Shown here piece by piece: positions 49,586 to 56,932 of a stretch of 64,000 bases of DNA. The stretch spans positions 18,799 to 82,798 of the forward strand of contig CAIVGN010000024.1 in the NCBI GenBank assembly GCA_903905455.1. Reading direction: 5' to 3'. Origin of the DNA: an uncultured Archangium sp. GTDB taxonomy: Bacteria; Myxococcota; Myxococcia; Myxococcales; Myxococcaceae. Each line of letters starts with the position of its first letter. The stretch's first letter is position 1. The position numbers and the translations under genes are program-made. Below the pieces are notes generated by a model. It did no database searches. It saw nothing but the letters and a program-made list of their open reading frames with translations, and was not told where the DNA came from.

Positions 49586-50116
49586 ATGAAGGACTCGACC
49601 CTGCAACTCGAGACGCTGCCGCGGACGGTGGAGGCCTTCGTGGCGCTCCGCGACGAACTGGCGACGACCCCCTTCGGTGGGGCCGCCCTGTTCGCGGTGG
49701 CGCTCAACGTGTACTCGGAAGACCCGCGCGCTGGAATCCCATTACTGACGCTCGCGCTCGACCAGGCGTGCCTGTCGAACGGGAACGAGGGGGTCGCCGG
49801 GAAGCAGCCGTCGGCGCTGCGCGACTTCAAGGACCGCAACGGACAGAAGCCGTGGATCGCGAGATCGATGGTGCAGGGCACCTCGCCCGCGGAGGGCTAC
49901 CGGCTCCCCGCGTTCCCGCTGATCCTCAAGTTCCGCGAGCAGGAAGGGGACCTCGAGGAGCGAGAGGCGCGCGTGTTCGTCTACACCACCGGCGCCGACA
50001 GCCCCAAGCCGATGCGCCTGAAGAAGAACGACAAGGGGATCTGGAAGGCCTGCGAGTGGAGCTCGTTCCAGGGCAACTGCCGGCCGCCCGAGGTGTCAGC
50101 GGCCGACGACCTGTAG
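49586..50116 (+). CDS. DUF6935-like protein
   Basis: 176 aa from ATG 49586 with GGAGG in good position. The pattern TLPRTVEAFVALRDELATTPFGGAALFAVALNVYSEDPRAGIPLL and TGADSPKPMRLKKNDKGIWKACEWSSF matches the DUF6935 family as I recall it. All soluble, cytoplasmic-like. Function unknown. Confidence 0.75.
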   Translation: MKDSTLQLETLPRTVEAFVALRDELATTPFGGAALFAVALNVYSEDPRAGIPLLTLALDQACLSNGNEGVAGKQPSALRDFKDRNGQKPWIARSMVQGTSPAEGYRLPAFPLILKFREQEGDLEEREARVFVYTTGADSPKPMRLKKNDKGIWKACEWSSFQGNCRPPEVSAADDL

Positions 50117-50152
50117 CCGAGACGGAGAGGGAGGCTGGGGGACGGGGCCTGG

Positions 50153-51703
50153 TTACTGCCGCGTGAAGGGCGCCCACGCCGGGTACCGAGCGCGCGAATC
50201 GACGGCGTAAATGGGCCCCGTCGTCGAGCCGCCGTCGGGGATGCGGAAGCTGACGTTGGTGAAGTCGCCGTTCACCGAGGTGTTGGTGGTCCGCACGAAG
50301 AGCCCGCCATCGGGCGGGCCCCAGTACAGGCTCACGCTGGCGTCGGCGGCGAAGTTGGTGCCGCTGACGGAGGCGGGTGTGCCGGCCTGGCCCAGGCTCG
50401 GGCTCACGGTGAGCACGGGCCCGTACGCCTCCACCGTCGCGCTGTAGTTGCCGCCACCGTCGGTGGGGATCTGGTTGCCCATGAAGACATACACGCGCCC
50501 ATCCTCGCCGAGGGCAATCGGCCCACCAGAGTGCTCGTCGTTGGTCGAGGCGACGCCAGCCCAGGCCTGGGGTCCGGGCGAGAAGGCGTCGACGGCGCGG
50601 ACGCCGCCGACCAGGTAGAAGCGTTGGTCCGGCGCGAACACCGCGCGGCCCCCGGCATGGCTTCTCGGCGCGCTCGCCAGGGAGAGCGTGGAGGAGCTGC
50701 CAGCGGGGAGCCTCAGGGTGGTGCGATCGCTGTCGCTGGCGAAAAAGTAGAGGTCACCGCTGGGGTGCAAGGCTGCGCCGGTCACCGAGCCGCTCACGGC
50801 GCCGGCATCGACGAAACCAGCGTCAGGATGCCACGTCACCAGGTCGCCGCTTCCGAGCGCGACCAGCACCCCGCCGTCGGGCAACGTCATCGGGGTGCCC
50901 TCGTTGAAGCGCGTGGTGAGCGTCCCCGCAGCGGTCCAGGTGTCCGAAGCCGGGGTGTAGCGGACGATGCTGTTGACCGGAATGCCGAGGCCCGTCTGGC
51001 CTCCGAAGACGTAGAGCTCCCCCGCCGTGAACACGGCCCACGGCCCCAAGCGCGCGGCCGGCATCGACGACTTCGTGCTCAACCCCGTGAGCGCGTTGTT
51101 GATGGGCGACGTGACGAGCTCGAGGAGCTTGCTGCTCGCGCGATCGGGAAAGCTGCCGCTGGTGAGGGTCACGCCCCCGCCGGCGACGTAGAAGCGGGAC
51201 CCGTTGCGCGCCAGGCCCATGGCGGTGCGCCCGTCCGTCTCTGCGATGTTGGCGTTGTTGTAGCGGCCGACGAAGAGCCAACGCGGGGTGGGCTCGGTCG
51301 GGCCCGCGGTGACCAGTGCGCAGAACGAGGCCACGCACGCGCCGGTCTGACAGTCCGCCGCCGTGTTGCAGGCCCGGTCGACGTCGCACGGCAGACAGGT
51401 GCCGCCGCAGTCGATGTCCGACTCCGCGGAGGTCAGGTCGAGCTGCCCGTTCGCGCAGACACCGGGGCCTGCGTCGAGCATGCTTCCGCCGCCTCCGCCG
51501 GTCGCTGTGCCTCCGCCGGTCGCGGTGCCTCCGCCCGTCGCGGTGCCTCCGCCGGTCGCGGTGCCTCCACCGGTCGCGGTGCCTCCACCCGCGCCCCCGT
51601 CGGCGCACAACTCCGGGTGCTCGAGACAGAACTCGGTCTCCGCCCCGGGAAAATCAATGCACGCCGTCGACAACGACAAGGCCGCCCAGAGAAGACGCTT
51701 CAC
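50153..51703 (-). CDS. Lipoprotein with Gly-rich repeats and kelch-like propeller
   Basis: 516 aa from GTG 51703, which overlaps the upstream stop (GTGA) and has CTGGAG before it. Signal (KRLLWAALSLSTAC), then Cys-rich patch, then a GGGTAT hexapeptide run encoded by a tandem 18-bp repeat (51491-51580). The rest shows kelch-type beta-propeller blades (FYVAGGGVTLTSGS, LYVFGGQTGLGIPVNSIVRYTPASDTWTAAG, FYLVGGVRAVDAFSPG). A C-terminal part resembles an IPT/TIG-like domain (GQAGTPASVSGTNFAADASVSLYWG). Translationally coupled to the upstream exported protein. Confidence 0.85.
   Translation of the reverse strand: MKRLLWAALSLSTACIDFPGAETEFCLEHPELCADGGAGGGTATGGGTATGGGTATGGGTATGGGTATGGGGGSMLDAGPGVCANGQLDLTSAESDIDCGGTCLPCDVDRACNTAADCQTGACVASFCALVTAGPTEPTPRWLFVGRYNNANIAETDGRTAMGLARNGSRFYVAGGGVTLTSGSFPDRASSKLLELVTSPINNALTGLSTKSSMPAARLGPWAVFTAGELYVFGGQTGLGIPVNSIVRYTPASDTWTAAGTLTTRFNEGTPMTLPDGGVLVALGSGDLVTWHPDAGFVDAGAVSGSVTGAALHPSGDLYFFASDSDRTTLRLPAGSSSTLSLASAPRSHAGGRAVFAPDQRFYLVGGVRAVDAFSPGPQAWAGVASTNDEHSGGPIALGEDGRVYVFMGNQIPTDGGGNYSATVEAYGPVLTVSPSLGQAGTPASVSGTNFAADASVSLYWGPPDGGLFVRTTNTSVNGDFTNVSFRIPDGGSTTGPIYAVDSRARYPAWAPFTRQ
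51491..51580 (-). repeat. 18-bp tandem repeat, five full units
   Basis: Five units close to GCCTCCGCCGGTCGCGGT (+ strand), in frame within the kelch-like lipoprotein where they encode GGGTAT repeats. Units carry one or two substitutions. Coding minisatellite with likely copy-number variation between strains. Confidence 0.85.
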
Positions 51704-52530
51704 GGCTGGCTCCAGGACCACGCGAGGGGGAGGCGGCCGCCCTGGAACCAGGAGAGCGCGCGGGCATCGGGCTGCAGAAAGAACAACACCACCGCGACCC
51801 CGACCGCAACGAGGCCCACTCCGAGCAGCACCCCCGAGGCGATCTGCTGGCCGGCGCCGTCGAGCGCCACCTGGTGCGCGAGCGTGCTGTTGGTGATGGA
51901 CGGAGCGCCGTTGCGCAGGCTCGCTTCCGCACCCAGCGCGACGGCGAAGAGCACGCCGCTGGCGATGAGGCTCGCCGCGCCGATGGCCCCGGGGATCACC
52001 ACGCGAGGCGTGAAGCGCGAAGACGGGCCCTGCGCCCGATCGGCAGGCGGCGCGATCTGCCTCAGCTTGAAGAGCACCTCGTCATGAACCACGCGCGCGG
52101 TCAGGGTGAAGAAGTCGAGCAGCCCCTCTTCCTTGAGGACGCGGATCGAGCGGGAGATGAGGGTCGAGCCCTTCTTCGCGTCGACGGCCTTGAGGGTGAC
52201 GGCGAACTCCTCGCCCACGCGAGCCACGGTCCCCACCATCAGCACCTCGCTGCCCAGCGCCCCGGCGAGTTCGGCGACGCAACTGTTGTCCGAGCAGCCC
52301 AGGAGCTGGCGCTGCCGTTCGACGCCGAGCACCGCGACGATCTGCGAAGGCGTGGTGATGGTCAGCCCCCCTTCGGCGGCGAGGCGGTCTCCGAGGTACT
52401 CGGCGAAGAAGGTGCACTTGCTGGCGGGGATCTCCGAGCCGCAGGCCAGGTCGGGGATGGCGACGGAGACGGAGACGTCGGTTGCGGTCAGCGCCGCGGC
52501 ACCAAGAACACTCAAGACCAGGGCAGACAT
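51700..52530 (-). CDS. Exported protein with N-terminal TolB/CsgG-like domain and C-terminal membrane helices
   Basis: 276 aa from ATG 52530. Signal peptide (SALVLSVLGAAALTA) then a periplasmic domain (VAIPDLACGSEIPASKCTFFAEYLGDRLAAEGGLTITTPSQIVAVLGVERQRQLLGCSDNSC) with a conserved Cys pair, and a C-terminal half with two membrane helices (VVIPGAIGAASLIASGVLFAVALG, GVLLGVGLVAVGVAVVLFFL). The N-terminal domain resembles the family of envelope proteins that read like TolB/CsgG domains (QL-G-C-N-C motif) in myxobacteria. Coupled to the downstream kelch lipoprotein. Confidence 0.8.
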   Translation of the reverse strand: MSALVLSVLGAAALTATDVSVSVAIPDLACGSEIPASKCTFFAEYLGDRLAAEGGLTITTPSQIVAVLGVERQRQLLGCSDNSCVAELAGALGSEVLMVGTVARVGEEFAVTLKAVDAKKGSTLISRSIRVLKEEGLLDFFTLTARVVHDEVLFKLRQIAPPADRAQGPSSRFTPRVVIPGAIGAASLIASGVLFAVALGAEASLRNGAPSITNSTLAHQVALDGAGQQIASGVLLGVGLVAVGVAVVLFFLQPDARALSWFQGGRLPLAWSWSQP

Positions 52531-52597
52531 GAACGGTCGACACTCCAGGCCCAGGCCTGCATTCGCGAGGTCCGCAGTGCGGCCTTGCCGCCGCGGA

Positions 52598-53542
52598 TCA
52601 ACGCAGGTGGGCCTGCAGCCAGTGGAGGATCGGCTCCACCATCGTCTCGACTGCGCTCGAGCCGTGGCCTCCCTCGGGAGAGACGAGCTTCGTCTTGTCG
52701 GCGCTCTTCGTCGCGGCGAGGAGCTCGTCGCTACCGCGCGGATCGATCAGCGCGTCTCGTGCGCCCTGCACCAGGAGCACCGGCGCGTCGGTGGCGGCCG
52801 CGTTCTTCGCGCAGCGGTCCATCACCCGCTTCTGGGCCCAGAGAAAGCGCAGGCTGAAGTAGCGCACCACCAGCGGGTCGGCCTGCATCGCCTCTCCCTC
52901 TGCGCGATCTCCCGCGTGGGCCACCGCCGAGGGCCGGCTGTTCATGTCCACGGTGAGCGCGGAGGGGCGGAAGAGCGCGTTGCCTGCGAACACCAGGTAG
53001 TCGCTGAAGGAGGGCGTCATGCCTTCGGCCGAGAGCAGCTTGTAGGCCGGGTTCACCAGCAGCACGCCGGCCAACGGGCCCCTGGCGTTCGCGGAGAGGT
53101 GCAGCGCGAGCGCTCCGCCCACGCTGTGGCCGAGAAGGAAGATTGGCTTTCCGGGAAATCGATCGCGGAGGTGATCCAGCCCTCGACGTTGATCAGCGAG
53201 GAGGGAGTCGTAGTCCTCGAGATCACCTCGCAGCCCTGGCGAGTAGCCCGTCCCGCGCGGGTGCAGGAGCATCGTCGCGAAGCCGGCGTCGTGAAGCGCC
53301 GTGAGGAACGCTGGGGAGGGCGGCGCGGCGGTGATCTCCGGTCCCAGGACCAGGAACAGCACGCCTTGCGGCTCGCCTTCGGGGAGGTGCGTGGAGGTGT
53401 AGAGCGGCGCGCCGTCGTCGGCCGTGAGCCACTGGGCTCCGGGCGGGGGATCGAGCGGAGGCCGGGTGAGGCGCGGATAGGCGGCGCAGCTCTGCAAGGA
53501 CAGGGTGAGGGCGAGGAGAGGGAGGAGAGCCGGGGCTCGCAT
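52598..53542 (-). CDS. Alpha/beta-hydrolase lipoprotein (monoacylglycerol-lipase-like)
   Basis: 314 aa from ATG 53542. Lipoprotein signal (LLPLLALTLSLQSCAAYP). Hydrolase pattern: GVLFLVLGPEITAAPPS, HPRGTGYS, nucleophile elbow GHSVGG, Asp in DALIDPRGS and His in GGHGSSAVE. Serine hydrolase of the monoglyceride lipase type, anchored in the membrane facing the periplasm. Substrate unknown. An upstream start to 53647 has no signal features. Confidence 0.88.
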   Translation of the reverse strand: MRAPALLPLLALTLSLQSCAAYPRLTRPPLDPPPGAQWLTADDGAPLYTSTHLPEGEPQGVLFLVLGPEITAAPPSPAFLTALHDAGFATMLLHPRGTGYSPGLRGDLEDYDSLLADQRRGLDHLRDRFPGKPIFLLGHSVGGALALHLSANARGPLAGVLLVNPAYKLLSAEGMTPSFSDYLVFAGNALFRPSALTVDMNSRPSAVAHAGDRAEGEAMQADPLVVRYFSLRFLWAQKRVMDRCAKNAAATDAPVLLVQGARDALIDPRGSDELLAATKSADKTKLVSPEGGHGSSAVETMVEPILHWLQAHLR

Positions 53543-53639
53543 GCAGGGTGACGATGCAATTCGGGCTCCTCGTCGCTTCGTGGAGGCGCGGTCTTCGTCA
53601 CTGCAAGCTGTGCGTTCAGCGCAGGCAGTGCTGGTTCGG

Positions 53640-53683
53640 CCCCTCACCCCGGCCCTCTCCCCGCTGGCGCAGGGCGAGGGAGA
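53640..53683 (-). repeat. Dispersed intergenic repeat, copy 2 (inverted)
   Basis: 44 bp near-identical to copy 1 (45413-45456) but on the opposite strand. It sits about 100 bp before the hydrolase start on one side and 33 bp before the next gene on the other, in a gene-free gap. Same family of GC-rich intergenic repeat as many soil bacteria carry. Confidence 0.6.
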
Positions 53684-53715
53684 CTTGGGGCGGGGGCTCG
53701 ATTAGGCACCGCGTC

Positions 53716-54219
53716 ATGCGGTGGTTCCTCGTGCTGTGCGTGACGCTGTCGGGCTGCAACATGGTGAAGGGGCCACCGCGCGACCACGAATGCCGCGCCA
53801 CGCTGCGCTCCATCGTCGGCCTCGAGTACGCCTACTTCTCCACCTCGCAGCGCTACTCCATTCACCCCGTGGAGATCGGCTTCGCCCCCTCGCAGGGCAA
53901 CCGCTACCTCTACCTCTTCGCCCCCGAAGGCCAACTGACCCGGCGCGACGAGCTGCCCTCCCCGCCCCTCGAGGAGTCCGTCGGCTACGGCCCCGACAGC
54001 AAGAAGCGCGGCGTGCTCCTCGAGGACCTGCTCACCAAGCTGCCTCCGGAGCTGCGATCGATGACCGGGCTCCACGGCACCTGCCCCGAATGCGACGTCA
54101 CCATCGCCTGCATCGGCAACGTCGACGACGACCCCGACCTCGACGCGTGGACCATCTCCACCAGCGACCGCCCCGGCGCGGCGCGCGGCACCCCCATTCA
54201 CCACCTCAAGGACCTGTGA
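53716..54219 (+). CDS. Lipoprotein with pilin-like globular domain
   Basis: 167 aa from ATG 53716. Lipobox LCVTLSGCNMVKG. The mature part (TLRSIVGLEYAYFSTSQRYSIHPVEIGFAPSQGNRYLYLF ... CPECDVTIACIGNVDDDPDLDAWTI) resembles the C-terminal globular domain of type IV pilin-like/fimbrial proteins, where a pilin core helix would be replaced by a lipid anchor; a pair CPEC and a further Cys could form disulfides. Function unknown. Overlaps the next gene by 4 nt (GTGA). Confidence 0.75.
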   Translation: MRWFLVLCVTLSGCNMVKGPPRDHECRATLRSIVGLEYAYFSTSQRYSIHPVEIGFAPSQGNRYLYLFAPEGQLTRRDELPSPPLEESVGYGPDSKKRGVLLEDLLTKLPPELRSMTGLHGTCPECDVTIACIGNVDDDPDLDAWTISTSDRPGAARGTPIHHLKDL

Positions 54220-54716
54220 AGACCGCTCTCCTCCTGCTCACGTTCTCGTTGATCAGCGGCTGCATGAAGCCCGCGGCGCCCAGCAAGCTCGTGGTCGATG
54301 CCGGCCCGCCGCCCGATGACTGCACCGCGGAGACGGTGCTCGTACCCGGCGTGCCCGGCAGCCCGGGGCACCTCATCGCCTCGGAGATCAACCCCAACGG
54401 CGCCAGCGAGCTGGCGACCCTGATGCGGACCTTCGTCGCCGACTGGAGGGACGCGCGCCTCAAGCTCCAGGCCGACGCCGGGGTGACCGCGCGGCTGCCC
54501 GTACACCGTCGCCTTCGTTGCAGCTGGCCCACCGCGGCCAACGATCGCAACCCCACCTTCGACGGCCTGGCCGTCAGCTACGTGGCCCAGGTGAAGGCCT
54601 TCGACGCCGCCCCCTCGCGCCAGACCTACGAAGGCGTGCTCGACGCGTGCAAGGCCTGTCACGAGGTGTCCTGCGGCGGCCCGCTCGAGCTCATCGAAGG
54701 CCTGCGCTGGAAGTGA
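54216..54716 (+). CDS. Lipoprotein with single CXXCH heme motif
   Basis: 166 aa from GTG 54216, sharing the stop of the previous gene. Lipoprotein signal (LLLLTFSLISGCMKPA). One CxxCH (DACKACHE) close to the C-terminus, with helical segments TLMRTFVADWRDARLKLQADAG and YVAQVKAFDAAPSRQTYEGVLDACKACHE, the layout of cytochrome c' type four-helix proteins. Heme attachment is likely but the usual distal and ancillary features are not obvious. Possibly envelope electron transfer or NO binding; unproven. Confidence 0.72.
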   Translation: MKTALLLLTFSLISGCMKPAAPSKLVVDAGPPPDDCTAETVLVPGVPGSPGHLIASEINPNGASELATLMRTFVADWRDARLKLQADAGVTARLPVHRRLRCSWPTAANDRNPTFDGLAVSYVAQVKAFDAAPSRQTYEGVLDACKACHEVSCGGPLELIEGLRWK

Positions 54717-54777
54717 GCTGCCGTAACACCCCGAGTGGCGCGAACGATGCTTCGTCGAGCCACCGGAGGTGGACGTG

Positions 54778-55944
54778 ATGATGCAAGGCCGTGAAGACAC
54801 GACCCGTTTGCTGGCGCAGGCGCTGGATGAAGCGGTGTCACGTGGATCAGTCCGGGTCCCGCCGTACCCGTCGACGGCCCTGCAACTTCAAGCGGTTCTG
54901 GCCAAGGAAGACTACGGGACGGCAGAGCTGGTCGAGGCCATGCGCACCGACCAGGTGTTCACTGGCAACCTGCTGCGCCTGGCGAACTCGCCCATGTACC
55001 GGCGGGGCAGCGACGTGGCGAACATCGGGGGCGCGGTGTTGCGCGTCGGGGCCCGGGAGCTGACGCGGTTGGCGATGGCGGCGGCGGTCACCCAGGCGGC
55101 GAGCGGCCATGGCCTGTTCGCCCTGCGGCGGCGCGTGTGGCGCGAGTCGTTGGCGGCGGCGGTGATCTGCGAGTCGCTCGCCAGTCACGGCGTCGACCCC
55201 GGCGAGGCCTTCGTGGCGGGGCTGCTGCACGACGTGGGCAAGCTGCTGGCGCTCACGACCCTGGAAGAGGTGTTCTCCCGCGGCGCGGCCCCTCGGGTCA
55301 GTGACGAGATCTGCTGGGCCGAGGTCGAGCGCACGCACGTCGCGCTGGGCTCGCTGTTGGCGCAGCGGTGGCAACTGCCGGGGGTGCTGGGAGCGGTGAT
55401 CACCGCGCACCACGACCCGCGCGAGGCCGGCGCGCCGTTGACGCGCACCGTGCTCCAGGCCGACGCCATCGTGGCCTTGCTCGAGGGACACCGCGAGGTG
55501 AGCGTCGCGCAGCTCGAAGCGCTGGGCCTCGAGCCGCACGTCGCGCAGCGCATCGCCAACATGCTGCCCAGCGTGCCGGGCTTCTTGAACGCCCTCGACA
55601 CCGAGCCGGCGAAGCTCGCGCCGAGCGCGCCGTCAGCCAAGCCCGCCGCGACGCGGCCCCACGACTGGTTGTGCGTGGCGCCGTTGAGCGCGCTGACCGG
55701 GGCGCCGTGGCTGGTGAAGCACATCGACACCGTCTCGTTGCGCGCGACGAGCCCTCAGCCGCTGCAGTCGGGGCTGCTGGTGGAGCTCGCGTTGACGCCG
55801 GCCGACCTGCGCTTCTGGGCGCTGGTGGACTCGAGCGAGCCGGTGGGTGACGTCTTCGAGCTGGGCTTCAAGCCCTTCGCGTTGACGGCGGATCAAGCGC
55901 GCCGCTGGGATGAGATCGTCGTGGCCCAGCGCGCCGCGGCGTGA
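54778..55944 (+). CDS. HDOD domain protein
   Basis: 388 aa from ATG 54778 (GGAGGT 8 nt before; GTG 54769 is an alternative). HDOD-type helices: TDQVFTGNLLRLANSPMYRRGSDVANIGGAVLRVGARELTRLAMAAAVTQA, then an HD-like GLLHDVGKLLAL and AHHDPREAG that retain a His/Asp pattern. Such proteins are signalling domains thought to bind partners or cyclic nucleotides. C-terminal ~110 residues form an additional unknown domain. Cytoplasmic. Confidence 0.88.
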   Translation: MMQGREDTTRLLAQALDEAVSRGSVRVPPYPSTALQLQAVLAKEDYGTAELVEAMRTDQVFTGNLLRLANSPMYRRGSDVANIGGAVLRVGARELTRLAMAAAVTQAASGHGLFALRRRVWRESLAAAVICESLASHGVDPGEAFVAGLLHDVGKLLALTTLEEVFSRGAAPRVSDEICWAEVERTHVALGSLLAQRWQLPGVLGAVITAHHDPREAGAPLTRTVLQADAIVALLEGHREVSVAQLEALGLEPHVAQRIANMLPSVPGFLNALDTEPAKLAPSAPSAKPAATRPHDWLCVAPLSALTGAPWLVKHIDTVSLRATSPQPLQSGLLVELALTPADLRFWALVDSSEPVGDVFELGFKPFALTADQARRWDEIVVAQRAAA

Positions 55945-56062
55945 GCACGCCAACAAGCGGGTGACGTTCGAAAGCATGACGCGCGACACCTCGCGCAGAC
56001 AACGGCATCGGGACGTGATGTAGCGCGCCTCCCAATCGCTGGTCCGGGGGTGTCGAACGGTC

Positions 56063-56932
56063 ATGAGCATCTCGTATCCATGGGACCCATCTCTCGCGGC
56101 CCTGCGCGCGCGCATCAACGCTGAGGATCCACTGCATCGGCGCGTGCGCCGCGGGCTTCGAGCCCTCTGGGATGCGGGCCTCCAACTCGAGCAGGCGCCG
56201 ACGGCACCAGCCGACCTCGCGCCGCTCGTTGCGCTGCGACGCGAAGCGGTGCGATTGGCAACGCAGGCCGTGCCCTTCCCCTCGCTGGCTGAGGGCGCTG
56301 ACGCGTTGCTGGCGCTCAACATCCTCATCGAGCGCGGCCTGGACGACGTTTCACCGGAAGAGACGAACCGTGTCCTCGCGTTGGGCCGTGACGCGCACCA
56401 GCGTGCGCTCACCTCACTCGAAGCAACGCTGGTGGAGGCCGAGTCGTTGACGCGACGCTGGCAGCTCACGGTCGCGACGTTCGCGGTGTGTATCGCGCTG
56501 AGCGCTGCGATCGGTGGTGTGCTGGTTGGAAAGCAGTTCCTTCCTGAGGATCTCGCTGCGGGGAAGCCCTTCACCCTCTCGTCGAAGTGGGCCGATTGCC
56601 ACCCTGATCAGAACGAGTGCGGCAACTATCCGACGCGCATCGCCTTCCACACGCTGCCGGAAGCCTCGCCCTGGTACCAGGTGGACCTGGGCGCGCCGAC
56701 GACGTTCAGCGGGGCCACCATCGTCAACCGCCAGGACATGGCGATGCCGCTCGCCTTGCCGCTGGTGCTCGAGGCCAGCGACGACGGAAAGAAGTTCAAG
56801 GAACTCGCGAGGCGCACGGAGTCGTTCGTGACGTGGTCGCCGAACTTCCCAGCGCAGACTGCGCGCTACTTCCGGGTGCGGGTGGATCGAACCTCGACGC
56901 TTCACCTCGAAGCGGTGCGGGTGCACCCGTGA
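56063..56932 (+). CDS. Membrane protein with extracellular discoidin (F5/8 type C) domain
   Basis: 289 aa from ATG 56063. A soluble N-terminal helical part (~130 residues), one membrane helix (LTVATFAVCIALSAAIGGVLVG, residues ~134-155), then an F5/8 type C-like domain (GKPFTLSSKWADC, ASPWYQVDLGAPTTFSGATIVNR, ARYFRVRVDRTSTLHLEAVRVHP). The discoidin domain would be periplasmic and could bind carbohydrate or lipid. Stop overlaps the next gene's GTG start (GTGA), so the pair is coupled. Confidence 0.84.
   Translation: MSISYPWDPSLAALRARINAEDPLHRRVRRGLRALWDAGLQLEQAPTAPADLAPLVALRREAVRLATQAVPFPSLAEGADALLALNILIERGLDDVSPEETNRVLALGRDAHQRALTSLEATLVEAESLTRRWQLTVATFAVCIALSAAIGGVLVGKQFLPEDLAAGKPFTLSSKWADCHPDQNECGNYPTRIAFHTLPEASPWYQVDLGAPTTFSGATIVNRQDMAMPLALPLVLEASDDGKKFKELARRTESFVTWSPNFPAQTARYFRVRVDRTSTLHLEAVRVHP

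Noticed and set aside
51491..51580. Possible CRISPR array from the regular 18-bp repeat
   Set aside because: No spacers: units are directly tandem and in frame within a coding sequence.
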